This document shows positions 56,422 through 64,000 of a stretch of DNA of 64,000 nt, in pieces. The translations under genes were made by a program, and so were the position numbers. The notes below the pieces were generated by a model. That model ran no database searches and was not told where the DNA came from. It worked only from the letters and a program-made list of their open reading frames with translations. The stretch is from Paracoccaceae bacterium (GTDB lineage Bacteria > Pseudomonadota > Alphaproteobacteria > Rhodobacterales > Rhodobacteraceae). Position 1 is the first letter of the stretch. Every line of letters starts with the position of its first letter. The stretch lies in the NCBI GenBank assembly GCA_024742695.1, contig JANSXY010000008.1, positions 1 through 64,000 on the forward strand, written 5' to 3'.

Positions 56422-57351
56422 ATGCGCAGCACCAGAACCGTCCAGAAGATCCTCGCCAACTACGAGGGCGAAAACCCCGGCGTGAAGGGCAACCTTGCCC
56501 GGATGCTGATGGAGGGCAAGCTGGGCGGGACCGGCAAGATGATCATCCTGCCGGTCGACCAGGGATTCGAACACGGACCCGCGCGCAGCTTCGCGCCGAA
56601 CCCGGCGGGATACGACCCGCATTACCACTACCAGCTGGCGATCGACGCAGGCCTGAACGCCTATGCCGCGCCGCTGGGCATGCTGGAGGCCGGGGCCGAT
56701 ACCTTCGCCGGCCAGATCCCGACGATCCTGAAGATGAACAGCGCCAATTCGCTGATGTCCGACACCGCCGGCAAGAACCAGGCCGTCACCGCCAGCGTGT
56801 CGGACGCGCTGCGGCTGGGCTGCGCCGCGATCGGCTTCACGATCTACCCCGGCTCCGACATGGCGCTCGACATGTTCGAGGAGATCCGCGAACTCAGGGA
56901 AGAGGCCGCGTCGGTCGGCATCCCCAGCGTGGTCTGGTCCTACCCGCGCGGCGAGGCGCTGACCAAGGACGGCGAGACCGCGATCGACATCGCCGCCTAT
57001 GCCGCGCAGATCGCCGCGCTGCTGGGCGCGCACGTCATCAAGATCAAGCTGTCGACCGATCACCTGGAACTGGCGGAGGCCAAGAAGGTCTACGAGGCGC
57101 AGAAGATCGACATATCGACCCAGGCCGCGCGGGTGGCGCACTGCATGCAGGCGGCCTTCGGCGGGCGCCGGATCATGGTGTTCTCGGGCGGCGCGAAGAA
57201 GGGCGAGGATTCGGTCTACGACGATGCCCGCGCGATCCGCGACGGCGGCGGCAACGGCTCGATCATCGGGCGCAACAGCTTCCAGCGCTCGCGCGAGGAT
57301 GCGCTGGCGATGCTGGCCAAGCTGGTCGACATCTATCGCGGCAAGGCCTGA
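56422..57351 (+). CDS. Class I fructose-bisphosphate aldolase, FbaB/DeoC-like (309 aa)
   Basis: MIILPVDQGFEHGPARSFAP, the NSLMSDTAGKNQAVTASVSD region, IGFTIYPGSDMALDMFEEIR, KIKLSTDHLE and IMVFSGGAKKGED match the archaeal-type class I aldolase of bacteria (FbaB). That enzyme forms a Schiff base on a Lys and needs no metal. It cleaves fructose-1,6-bisphosphate. The ATG at 56422 lies after AAAGGGAACCCCGGCC; an upstream ATG at 56395 is also in frame. Confidence 0.92.
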   Translation: MRSTRTVQKILANYEGENPGVKGNLARMLMEGKLGGTGKMIILPVDQGFEHGPARSFAPNPAGYDPHYHYQLAIDAGLNAYAAPLGMLEAGADTFAGQIPTILKMNSANSLMSDTAGKNQAVTASVSDALRLGCAAIGFTIYPGSDMALDMFEEIRELREEAASVGIPSVVWSYPRGEALTKDGETAIDIAAYAAQIAALLGAHVIKIKLSTDHLELAEAKKVYEAQKIDISTQAARVAHCMQAAFGGRRIMVFSGGAKKGEDSVYDDARAIRDGGGNGSIIGRNSFQRSREDALAMLAKLVDIYRGKA

Positions 57352-57360
57352 CCGCGGCGC

Positions 57361-57384
57361 CCCCGCCGGTTTTTCCCGGCGGGG
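57361..57384 (+). terminator. Hairpin after the aldolase gene
   Basis: CCCCGCCGG (57361-57369) pairs with CCGGCGGGG (57376-57384) over a T-rich 6-nt loop, 9 bases after the aldolase stop. The 3' side continues G-rich, then ATTCCCTTTCC, so the U-tract is weak. Confidence 0.55.
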
Positions 57385-57453
57385 GGATTCCCTTTCCGAA
57401 TCGGCTGTGACATGATTCGCCCATGGCCCCGGCAGAGGGCCGGTGAGGCAGAC

Positions 57454-57756
57454 ATGAGCGTTTCGGACACGTCCCCCCAGATCGGACTGGCGCTGGCGAT
57501 CACGCTGGCGATCGCGCTTGGCGGCTATTTCAGCTTCGCCGCGATCCAGGGCGACTACGGCGTTCTCCGCCGGATGCAGATCGAGGCCGAGGCCGCCGAT
57601 CTCGCCACCGAACGCGACCGGCTGGCCGCCGAGGTCGCGCGGATGGAAAACCTGACCCGCCGGCTGTCGGACGACTATCTCGATCTCGACCTGCTCGACC
57701 AGCAGGCCCGCGACATCCTCGGTCTCGTGCGTCCCGACGAGATCATCGTGCGCTGA
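57454..57756 (+). CDS. ftsB: Septum formation initiator FtsB/DivIC family (100 aa)
   Basis: One N-terminal transmembrane helix (IGLALAITLAIALGGYFSFA) is followed by a leucine-rich coiled coil (LATERDRLAAEVARMENLTR) and LDLDLLDQQARDILGLVRPD then EIIV, the FtsB/DivIC pattern. It links FtsL and FtsQ in the divisome. Position just upstream of pdhA is conserved in alphaproteobacteria. The ATG at 57454 has GTGAGG upstream; the in-frame ATG at 57412 is less likely. Confidence 0.88.
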   Translation: MSVSDTSPQIGLALAITLAIALGGYFSFAAIQGDYGVLRRMQIEAEAADLATERDRLAAEVARMENLTRRLSDDYLDLDLLDQQARDILGLVRPDEIIVR

Positions 57757-57819
57757 CGCCGCGGCGGACGCGCCCGCCAGATTCCCCCTCGCCCTCGCCG
57801 CCCATATCTGCTATGCGAT

Positions 57820-57835
57820 AGTTTAACGCTGAACT
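57820..57835. promoter_or_regulatory. Imperfect palindrome upstream of the pdh operon
   Basis: AGTTTAACGCTGAACT has halves matching at 6 of 8 bases, inside a longer ATAGTT/AACTAT inverted pair (57818-57823 with 57832-57837). It lies 25 bp before the pdhA ATG in an AT-rich island within GC-rich DNA. It is a candidate operator for a pyruvate-responsive regulator. Confidence 0.4.
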
Positions 57836-57861
57836 ATTCCGCGAGAGGGGAGGCATCGCCG

Positions 57862-58851
57862 ATGGCGACACGCAAGGCACCGGCCAAGTCGAACGTATCG
57901 AGGGAGGAACTCCTCGGCTATTACCGCGACATGCTGATGATCCGGCGATTCGAGGAAAAGGCCGGCCAGCTTTACGGCATGGGCCTGATCGGCGGGTTCT
58001 GTCATCTCTACATCGGGCAGGAGGCCGTCGTCGTCGGGCTGGAGGCCTGCGCGAAGGAGGGCGACAAGCGCATCACCTCGTACCGCGATCACGGCCACAT
58101 GCTGGCCTGCGGGATGGACCCGAAAGGCGTGATGGCGGAACTGACCGGGCGCGAGGGCGGCTATTCCAAGGGCAAGGGCGGCTCGATGCACATGTTCTCG
58201 AAGGACCGCCATTTCTACGGCGGCCACGGCATCGTCGGCGCGCAGGTGCCGTTGGGCGCGGGGCTGGCGTTCTCCGACAAGTATCGCGGCAACGACAACG
58301 TCACCTTCACCTACTTCGGCGACGGCGCGGCGAACCAGGGCCAGGTCTACGAGACCTACAACATGGCCGAACTCTGGGATCTGCCGGTGATCTTCGTGAT
58401 CGAGAACAACCAGTACGCGATGGGCACCTCCGTCAAGCGGTCGACCAAGTCGGTCACGCTGTTCGGCCGGGGCGAGGCCTTCGGCATCCCCGGCGAACAG
58501 GTCGACGGGATGGACGTGCTGGCGGTGAAGGCCGCCGGCCAGAAGGCGGTGGCGCACTGCCGCGCCGGCAAGGGCCCCTACATCCTCGAGGTCATGACCT
58601 ACCGCTACCGCGGCCATTCGATGTCTGACCCGGCGAAGTACCGCTCCCGCGAGGAGGTGCAGAAGATGCGCGAGGAACGCGACGCGATCGAACACGTGCG
58701 CGAGCTTCTCGTCCAGGCCGGCCACGCCAGCGAGGACGACCTCAAGGCGATCGACAAGGAGATCAAGGCGATCGTCAACGAGGCCGCCGAATTCTCCAAG
58801 ACCAGCCCCGAGCCGGCCGCCGCCGAGCTCTGGACAGACATCTACGCCTGA
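57862..58851 (+). CDS. pdhA: Pyruvate dehydrogenase E1 component, alpha subunit (329 aa)
   Basis: [34 protein letters not shown], then the thiamine diphosphate motif [20 protein letters not shown] (GDG...N), and [20 protein letters not shown] identify E1-alpha. With PdhB it decarboxylates pyruvate and acetylates the lipoyl group. It is the first gene of pdhA-pdhB-pdhC; pdhB starts 13 bp after its stop. Confidence 0.97.
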   Translation: MATRKAPAKSNVSREELLGYYRDMLMIRRFEEKAGQLYGMGLIGGFCHLYIGQEAVVVGLEACAKEGDKRITSYRDHGHMLACGMDPKGVMAELTGREGGYSKGKGGSMHMFSKDRHFYGGHGIVGAQVPLGAGLAFSDKYRGNDNVTFTYFGDGAANQGQVYETYNMAELWDLPVIFVIENNQYAMGTSVKRSTKSVTLFGRGEAFGIPGEQVDGMDVLAVKAAGQKAVAHCRAGKGPYILEVMTYRYRGHSMSDPAKYRSREEVQKMREERDAIEHVRELLVQAGHASEDDLKAIDKEIKAIVNEAAEFSKTSPEPAAAELWTDIYA

Positions 58852-58864
58852 CGGGGAGGCAGAC

Positions 58865-60244
58865 ATGGCAACCGAAATCCTGATGCCCGCGCTGTCCCCG
58901 ACGATGGAGGAAGGGACGCTTGCGAAATGGCTGGTCAAGGAGGGCGACACCGTCGCTTCCGGCCAGATCATCGCGGAAATCGAGACCGACAAGGCGACGA
59001 TGGAATTCGAGGCGGTGGACGAGGGCACCGTCGGCCGCATCCTGGTGGCCGAGGGCACCGAGGGCGTGAAGGTCAACACCCCGATCGCCGTTCTGGTAGA
59101 GGAAGGCGAAAGCGCCGATGCCGCCCCGGCGGCCGCGCCCGCCGCCGCTCCGGAACCCGCCGCGGCCCAGGCCGTTCCGGCGCAGGCCGCCGCGCCATCG
59201 GCCCCTGCCCCCGTGTCGGCCCCCGCCCCCGACACATCGCCCGACTGGCCCGAAGGCACGGCGATGAAGACGATGACGGTGCGCGAGGCGCTGCGCGAGG
59301 CGATGGCCGAGGAAATGACCCGCGACGGCGAGGTCTTCCTGATGGGCGAGGAGGTCGGCGAATACCAGGGCGCCTACAAGATCAGCCAGGGCCTGCTGGA
59401 CCAGTTCGGCGCCCGCCGGGTGATCGACACGCCGATCACCGAACACGGCTTCACCGGCATCGCCGTCGGCGCGGCCTTCGGCGGGCTGCGCCCGATCGTG
59501 GAATTCATGACCTTCAACTTCGCGATGCAGGCGATCGACCAGATCATCAACTCCGCCGCCAAGACGCTATACATGTCCGGCGGCCAGATGGGCTGCCCGA
59601 TCGTGTTCCGCGGCCCGAACGGCGCGGCGGCACGGGTGGCGGCCCAGCACAGCCAGGACTACGCCGCCTGGTACGCGCAGATCCCCGGCCTGAAGGTCGT
59701 CCAGCCCTATTCCGCCGCCGACGCCAAGGGCCTGCTCAAGACCGCGATCCGCGATCCGAACCCGGTGATCTTCCTCGAGAACGAAATCCTCTACGGCCGC
59801 AGCTTCGAGGTGCCGGACCTGGACGATTTCACCATCCCGTTCGGCAAGGCGAAGGTGGTCCGCGCGGGCACGGATGTCACGCTGGTCAGCTTCGGCATCG
59901 GCATGACCCACACGCTGGAGGCCGCCGACAGGCTGGCGGAGATGGGCATTTCGGCCGAGGTCATCGATCTGCGCACGCTGCGCCCCATGGATACCGACAC
60001 CGTCATCGCCTCCGTGCAGAAGACCAACCGCTGCGTGACGGTGGAAGAGGGTTTCCCGGTCTGCTCGATCGGCAACCACATCTCGGCGGTGCTGATGGAA
60101 CGGGCGTTCGACTGGCTGGACGCGCCGGTGATCAACTGCACCGGCAAGGACGTGCCCATGCCCTATGCCGCCAACCTCGAAAAACTTGCGCTCGTGACCG
60201 CCGACGAGGTGGTCGAGGCGGTGCGCAAGGTCACCTACCGCTGA
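58865..60244 (+). CDS. pdhB: Pyruvate dehydrogenase E1 beta subunit with N-terminal lipoyl domain (459 aa)
   Basis: Residues 1-80 form a biotinyl/lipoyl domain with the modified Lys43 in [12 protein letters not shown] Pro/Ala linker follows (about 85-125), then a transketolase-type E1-beta domain ([55 protein letters not shown]). Fusion of a lipoyl domain to E1-beta is known in Rhodobacteraceae and rhizobia and supplies an extra acetyl-carrying arm. The lipoyl domain is nearly identical to that of the next gene, pdhC. Confidence 0.97.
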   Translation: MATEILMPALSPTMEEGTLAKWLVKEGDTVASGQIIAEIETDKATMEFEAVDEGTVGRILVAEGTEGVKVNTPIAVLVEEGESADAAPAAAPAAAPEPAAAQAVPAQAAAPSAPAPVSAPAPDTSPDWPEGTAMKTMTVREALREAMAEEMTRDGEVFLMGEEVGEYQGAYKISQGLLDQFGARRVIDTPITEHGFTGIAVGAAFGGLRPIVEFMTFNFAMQAIDQIINSAAKTLYMSGGQMGCPIVFRGPNGAAARVAAQHSQDYAAWYAQIPGLKVVQPYSAADAKGLLKTAIRDPNPVIFLENEILYGRSFEVPDLDDFTIPFGKAKVVRAGTDVTLVSFGIGMTHTLEAADRLAEMGISAEVIDLRTLRPMDTDTVIASVQKTNRCVTVEEGFPVCSIGNHISAVLMERAFDWLDAPVINCTGKDVPMPYAANLEKLALVTADEVVEAVRKVTYR

Positions 60245-60254
60245 GGAGGCCCCG

Positions 60255-61562
60255 ATGGCGACGGAAATCCTGATGCCCGCGCTCTCGCCCACGATGGAGG
60301 AGGGGACGCTGGCGAAATGGCTGGTCAAGGAGGGCGATACCGTCACCTCCGGCCAGATCATCGCGGAAATCGAGACCGACAAGGCGACGATGGAATTCGA
60401 GGCGGTGGACGAAGGCATCGTCGGCCGCATCCTCGTCGCCGAGGGAACCGGCGGCGTGAAGGTCAACGCCCCGATCGCCGTCCTGCTCGAAGATGGTGAA
60501 AGCGCGGCCGATATCGGCACCGCGGCTGCCGCGCCCGAACCGCCGAAAGCGGCGCAGGCGGCCGCGCCCGCCGCGGCGCCCGCCGCCACGCCCGCACCCG
60601 CGGCGCCGGCAGCGGGCGACGGCAGCCGCGTCTTCGCCTCGCCGCTGGCCCGGCGCATCGCGGCCGATAAGGGGCTCGATCTGGCGCGGATCAAGGGCAC
60701 CGGCCCGAAGGGCCGGATCGTGAAGGCGGATGTCGAGGGCGCAACCGCCGCAACCGCCGCGCCCGCCGCTGCCGCCGCCCCGGCCGCCGCCCCGGCCCCA
60801 GCCACGGCCCCGGCCACGGCGACGCCGCCGCCGGTCAGCGCCGCCGCGGTCGCGAAGATCTACGAAGGCCGGGCCTACGAAGAGGTCTCGCTGGACGGCA
60901 TGCGCCGCACCATCGCCGCGCGGCTGACCGAGGCCAAGCAGACGATCCCGCATTTCTATCTGCGCCGTTCGGTTCGCCTCGACGCGTTGATGGCCTTCCG
61001 CGCCCAGTTGAACGCGCAGCTGGAATCGCGCGGCGTGAAGCTGTCGGTCAACGACTTCATCATCAAGGCCTGCGCCCTGGCGCTCCAGCAGGTTCCCGAT
61101 GCCAACGCGGTCTGGGCCGGCGATCGCATCCTCCGGCTCAAGCCCTCCGATGTCGCCGTCGCCGTCGCGATCGAGGGCGGGCTGTTCACCCCGGTTCTCA
61201 GGGATGCCGAGACGAAAACCCTCTCGGCGCTCTCGGCCGAGATGAAGGATCTCGCCGCCCGCGCCCGCGACCGCAAGCTTGCGCCGCAGGAATACCAGGG
61301 CGGCAGCTTCGCGATCTCCAACCTCGGCATGTTCGGGATCGAGAATTTCGACGCGGTGATCAACCCGCCGCACGGCGCGATCCTCGCCGTGGGCGCCGGT
61401 GTGAAACAGCCGGTGGTCGAGGCCGACGGCACGCTCGGCGTGGCCACCGTGATGTCGATGACGCTGTCGGTCGATCACCGCGTGATCGACGGCGCGCTCG
61501 GCGCGGAACTGCTCAAGGCGATCGTCGGGAACCTCGAAAACCCGATGGCGATGCTGGCCTGA
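60255..61562 (+). CDS. pdhC: Pyruvate dehydrogenase E2, dihydrolipoamide acetyltransferase (435 aa)
   Basis: The N-terminal lipoyl domain (Lys43 in [11 protein letters not shown]), Pro/Ala linker, E3-binding domain ([20 protein letters not shown] followed by GTGPKGRI), second linker and C-terminal acyltransferase domain with DHRVIDG form a normal E2. It transfers the acetyl group to CoA and makes the complex core. Starts 10 bp after pdhB. No lpd (E3) gene follows in this window. Confidence 0.97.
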   Translation: MATEILMPALSPTMEEGTLAKWLVKEGDTVTSGQIIAEIETDKATMEFEAVDEGIVGRILVAEGTGGVKVNAPIAVLLEDGESAADIGTAAAAPEPPKAAQAAAPAAAPAATPAPAAPAAGDGSRVFASPLARRIAADKGLDLARIKGTGPKGRIVKADVEGATAATAAPAAAAAPAAAPAPATAPATATPPPVSAAAVAKIYEGRAYEEVSLDGMRRTIAARLTEAKQTIPHFYLRRSVRLDALMAFRAQLNAQLESRGVKLSVNDFIIKACALALQQVPDANAVWAGDRILRLKPSDVAVAVAIEGGLFTPVLRDAETKTLSALSAEMKDLAARARDRKLAPQEYQGGSFAISNLGMFGIENFDAVINPPHGAILAVGAGVKQPVVEADGTLGVATVMSMTLSVDHRVIDGALGAELLKAIVGNLENPMAMLA

Positions 61563-61596
61563 CAAGCCGGGCGGCCCGCGGGGCCGCCCAGGCGCC

Positions 61597-62400
61597 TCAT
61601 TCCGCCAGCCGATGATCCATGCTGACCGAGGGCTGGTCGCATCCCGCGTCGCCGACGATCCGCGCCGGTACGCCGGCCACCGTCTTGCAGCACGGCACAT
61701 CGGCCAGAACCACCGATCCTGCCGCGATCCGGCTGTTCGCGCCGACATGGATGTTGCCCAGCACCTTGGCCCCGGCGCCGATCAGCACGCCGTCGCCGAT
61801 CTTCGGATGCCGGTCGCCATGCTCCTTGCCGGTGCCGCCCAGGGTCACCGAATGCAGCATCGAGACGTTGTCGCCCACCACCGCGGTCTCGCCGATGACG
61901 ATGGAATGGGCATGGTCGATCATGATCCCCTGGCCGATCCGCGCCGCCGGGTGGATGTCGACGCCGAACATCTCGCTCACCCGCATCTGCACGAAGAACG
62001 CCATGTCGCGCCGGCCCTGCCGCCACAGCCAGTTCGCGATCCGATAGGCCTGCACCGCCTGGTAGCCCTTGAAGAACAGGATCGGCTGGATGAACCGGTG
62101 GCAGGCCGGGTCACGGTCGTAGACCGCGACAAGATCGGCCCGCGCGGCCTGGCCCAGCGCGGGATCGGCGGCATAGGCCTCGTCGGCGATCTCGCGCAGG
62201 ATCTGTTCGCTCATCTCGCCCGAGGCGAGCTTCAGCGAAAACCGGTAGGCCAGCGCCCGTTCCAGCGTCGGATGATGCAGCAGGCTGGAATGGATCAGCC
62301 CGCCCAGAAGCGGTTCATCCTGCACCGCCGCCTCGCCCTCGGCCCGAATGCGCGACCACACCGGGTCCAGTTCCGCCAGCTTGCGTCTCGTCTCGGCCAT
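61597..62400 (-). CDS. cysE: Serine O-acetyltransferase (267 aa)
   Basis: The N-terminal helical SAT domain (RFIQPILFFKGYQAVQAYRI) is followed by a left-handed beta-helix of hexapeptide repeats (IHPAARIGQGIMIDHAHSIV, IGETAVVGDNVSMLHSVTLG, GTGKEHGDRHPKIGDGVLIG). It makes O-acetylserine from serine and acetyl-CoA for cysteine synthesis. The ATG at 62400 is chosen. In relatives cysE borders the gene transfer agent cluster, as it does here. Confidence 0.95.
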   Translation of the reverse strand: MAETRRKLAELDPVWSRIRAEGEAAVQDEPLLGGLIHSSLLHHPTLERALAYRFSLKLASGEMSEQILREIADEAYAADPALGQAARADLVAVYDRDPACHRFIQPILFFKGYQAVQAYRIANWLWRQGRRDMAFFVQMRVSEMFGVDIHPAARIGQGIMIDHAHSIVIGETAVVGDNVSMLHSVTLGGTGKEHGDRHPKIGDGVLIGAGAKVLGNIHVGANSRIAAGSVVLADVPCCKTVAGVPARIVGDAGCDQPSVSMDHRLAE

Positions 62401-62449
62401 GATGCCCTCCTGTCCGGCGACTGCGAGCCTATCACATAGGCGTTCGCGC

Positions 62450-62767
62450 TTACAGGGGAAGGACGGGCGGCGCAATTCCCCGCCGTGCCGCCAGCCGTCC
62501 CAGCACCCGAAGCAGCCCGTCAAGATAGCGCGGGTCGCACAGGAAGGCTTCCGCCGCCGCCCTACGGCTGCCCGCCCCGGCCCGCGCCGCCGCCGCCAGC
62601 GTGCCATCGCCCCAGGCCGGATGCACGCGGCCCAGCCGCTTGCGAAAGCGATCCGCCGCCGCCGCACGGGCGAACATGCGATCCAGAGCCGCATCGCGCG
62701 CCGCCACAGGCAGCGCCGCCAGCGCCAGCGCCGCCGCCTGCACATCGCCGATCAGAACCGGCCTCAT
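62450..62767 (-). CDS. Small conserved protein at the end of the GTA cluster (105 aa)
   Basis: MRPVLIGDVQAAALALAALP, then RMFARAAAADRFRKRLGRVH, AWGDGTL and FLCDPRYLDGLLRVLGRL form a compact helical protein that resembles a small Rhodobacterales-only family found between gene transfer agent tail genes and cysE. No function is known. Its start overlaps the stop of the DUF2793 gene by 4 bp, so it is the last cistron of the GTA operon. Confidence 0.65.
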   Translation of the reverse strand: MRPVLIGDVQAAALALAALPVAARDAALDRMFARAAAADRFRKRLGRVHPAWGDGTLAAAARAGAGSRRAAAEAFLCDPRYLDGLLRVLGRLAARRGIAPPVLPL

Positions 62768-63474
62768 GCGTCGGGCAGCAGCGTTTCCAGGTAATGCACC
62801 GCCAGCCGTACCCGCCCCGCGTCGAAGCTGCCGCCCTCCGCCGTCAGCACCAGCGGCGCATCGGAGTAGTAGGTCATCGGCGCGCCCAGCATCCCGCGCC
62901 CCCAGCTTCCCGCCGCAAGGCCAAGGCCCGTGCCGAACCGGTCTTCCGCGCCCGGCGTGCCGATCCGCCAGCCCGACAGCGTGCCGGTCAGCGCCTCGAC
63001 GACGCGCGCGGTCACGCCGATCACCATCGCGCCGGCCGGGATCACCACGCCGGTCATGGCGGTGCCGCCCGGCGCAAGCGCGTGCTCGCCCGCCACCAGC
63101 CCGGCTGCAAGGCCCGCACCGCTTTCCGACAGGGTCAGCGCCCCGGCCCGCCAGTCACTGCCATCGTGTATCGCCGCGCGGCCTTCGCCGGCCAGCCAGG
63201 CGGTCCAGCCGCGCGCCGGCGGGACGAAAGCCCAGCCGCCGCCCAGCGCCAGCGCCAGCCGCCCCGCCTGCCCGGCCCAGTCGCCGCCGGCACCCTCCGG
63301 CACCGCGTAAACCGTGCCCTCCGCCACGCCCTCCGGCGGCTCCGCCAGGTCACGGCCCGCGATCACCAGCGGCCACAACGCATCCAGCCGCGCGAAGGCC
63401 TCGTTCACCGTGACGTGTTTCTGCGCCTGCGCCGCCTGCACCAGCGGCAGCCCGATCCGTGCGGTTTCATCCAT
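62764..63474 (-). CDS. DUF2793 protein, GTA-associated (236 aa)
   Basis: The N-terminus MDETARIGLPLVQAAQAQKH then VTVNEAFARLDAL is the DUF2793 signature, followed by YAVPEGAGGDWAGQAG and a tail of beta-rich Gly/Ala repeats. DUF2793 proteins occur in phage and gene transfer agent loci; in Rhodobacter capsulatus a related type forms head spikes, and here it may be a tail or spike component. GGAGG lies ten bases upstream of the ATG at 63474. It overlaps the tail protein stop by 8 bp. Confidence 0.75.
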   Translation of the reverse strand: MDETARIGLPLVQAAQAQKHVTVNEAFARLDALWPLVIAGRDLAEPPEGVAEGTVYAVPEGAGGDWAGQAGRLALALGGGWAFVPPARGWTAWLAGEGRAAIHDGSDWRAGALTLSESGAGLAAGLVAGEHALAPGGTAMTGVVIPAGAMVIGVTARVVEALTGTLSGWRIGTPGAEDRFGTGLGLAAGSWGRGMLGAPMTYYSDAPLVLTAEGGSFDAGRVRLAVHYLETLLPDA

Positions 63475-64000
63475 CGATCTCGATCCTCCCTGCGGGCCCC
63501 GGCCCATAGCTGTCCGACAGTTGCGCCACCTCGATCGTGCAGGCCCCGGCCGCGCCGTCCCCGGCCCGGTCTTCCGCGCCATAGTCCCAGGCAGGCCGGG
63601 TGACCTCGGCCCGCCGCACCTCCGCGCCGCCTACCAGAACGCGCACCAGGTAGGCCTCCCGCGCCTCGCCCAGCGGCACCTCCGGCCCCGCCCAGCTGTC
63701 GCCGCCGACCCGCGTGCGCCGCACCCAGGCCAGCCGCAGCCCGCCCGCCCCGTCCGGTCGCGCCCGCAGGTGACAGGGCGCATAGGGCCTGAGCCCGACG
63801 CCGCCAAAGGCGAGATCGACGGCGCGGTAGCTTGCATCCTCCGGCGGCGCCACCGCCGGGCCATAGCGGTAGCGGCGCAGCAGATCGCGCTCCGAGGCCA
63901 GCAGATCGATCTGCACCGCCGATCCGTCGAGCATCACCACCGTGCTGCCCGCCGGCCATTCCGGCGGCATGATTGCCTCGGTCCCCGCCTGCCCGCGCAA
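63467..64000 (-). CDS. GTA tail/host-specificity protein (gp15-like), C-terminal part
   Basis: The frame is open to the window edge, so the N-terminus is missing. The visible 177 residues (LLRRYRYGPAVAPPEDASYR, LRPYAPCHLRAR, WVRRTRVGGDSWAGPEVPLG then EAREAYLVRVL, VAQLSDSYGPGPAGRIEI) match the C-terminus of the large tail fibre or host-specificity protein of RcGTA-like particles (gp15, the last structural gene). In full it would be over 1,200 aa. It shows that a gene transfer agent cluster continues to the right. Confidence 0.8.
   Translation of the reverse strand: MRGQAGTEAIMPPEWPAGSTVVMLDGSAVQIDLLASERDLLRRYRYGPAVAPPEDASYRAVDLAFGGVGLRPYAPCHLRARPDGAGGLRLAWVRRTRVGGDSWAGPEVPLGEAREAYLVRVLVGGAEVRRAEVTRPAWDYGAEDRAGDGAAGACTIEVAQLSDSYGPGPAGRIEIDG

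Overview
The window is high-GC alphaproteobacterial chromosome. Gene content points to Rhodobacteraceae (Rhodobacter/Rhodovulum/Paracoccus-like): the 3' end of an RcGTA-type gene transfer agent cluster next to cysE, a pyruvate dehydrogenase E1-beta subunit carrying its own lipoyl domain, the lptF-lptG-lptD-surA-pdxA-rsmA run, and small Rhodobacterales families such as DUF5368. Species cannot be named from the sequence alone.

Positions 1 to about 10,170 are an accessory island with lower GC and longer gaps than the rest. It opens inside an IS3-family insertion sequence (only the first codons of orfA are in the window). Next comes a recombination module: a 74-aa excisionase-like HTH protein, a 697-aa tyrosine recombinase with an N-terminal HTH, a 67-aa ORF that is a diverged copy of that recombinase's C-terminus, and a second tyrosine recombinase of 467 aa. 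Converging on these are a DUF3987 protein and a KfrA-like coiled-coil DNA-binding protein. An unrecognised 134-aa gene follows, then a third, 745-aa DUF6538-type integrase whose start lies 176 bp from a tRNA-Asn(GTT) gene. The simplest reading is an island integrated at the 3' end of tRNA-Asn that also holds a second recombinase system and an IS.

From the tRNA rightwards the window is mostly core genome. 10.3-16.4 kb holds an MBL-fold hydrolase, an EnvZ-like sensor kinase and a large GAF/PAS hybrid kinase. 16.5-21.0 kb is a respiratory and sulfur patch: a di-haem cytochrome c peroxidase behind an FNR-type box, then a three-gene operon (Tat-exported type II sulfide:quinone oxidoreductase, DUF5368 membrane protein, SLAC1/TehA anion channel) divergent from an NsrR-like Rrf2 regulator. 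21.0-26.7 kb holds ndk, an ABC-F ATPase, a retropepsin-like protease, holC and pepA. 26.8-34.2 kb is the lipopolysaccharide export and outer-membrane biogenesis operon through pdxA and rsmA.

34.2-45.9 kb carries DUF4167, prmC-prfA, DUF1499-agmatinase, an M20 amidohydrolase, mazG, a ferric iron ABC permease and binding protein without their ATPase, a nucleoside hydrolase and selO. 46.0-54.9 kb holds two EamA transporters flanking a Fur regulator, then enolase, a cupin, anmK, tyrS, a DUF3179 protein and two tandem cyclophilins. 55.1-61.6 kb is central carbon metabolism (pgk, class I fructose-bisphosphate aldolase, ftsB, pdhA-pdhB-pdhC). The right edge (61.6-64.0 kb) is cysE followed by the 3' end of the gene transfer agent cluster, which continues outside the window.
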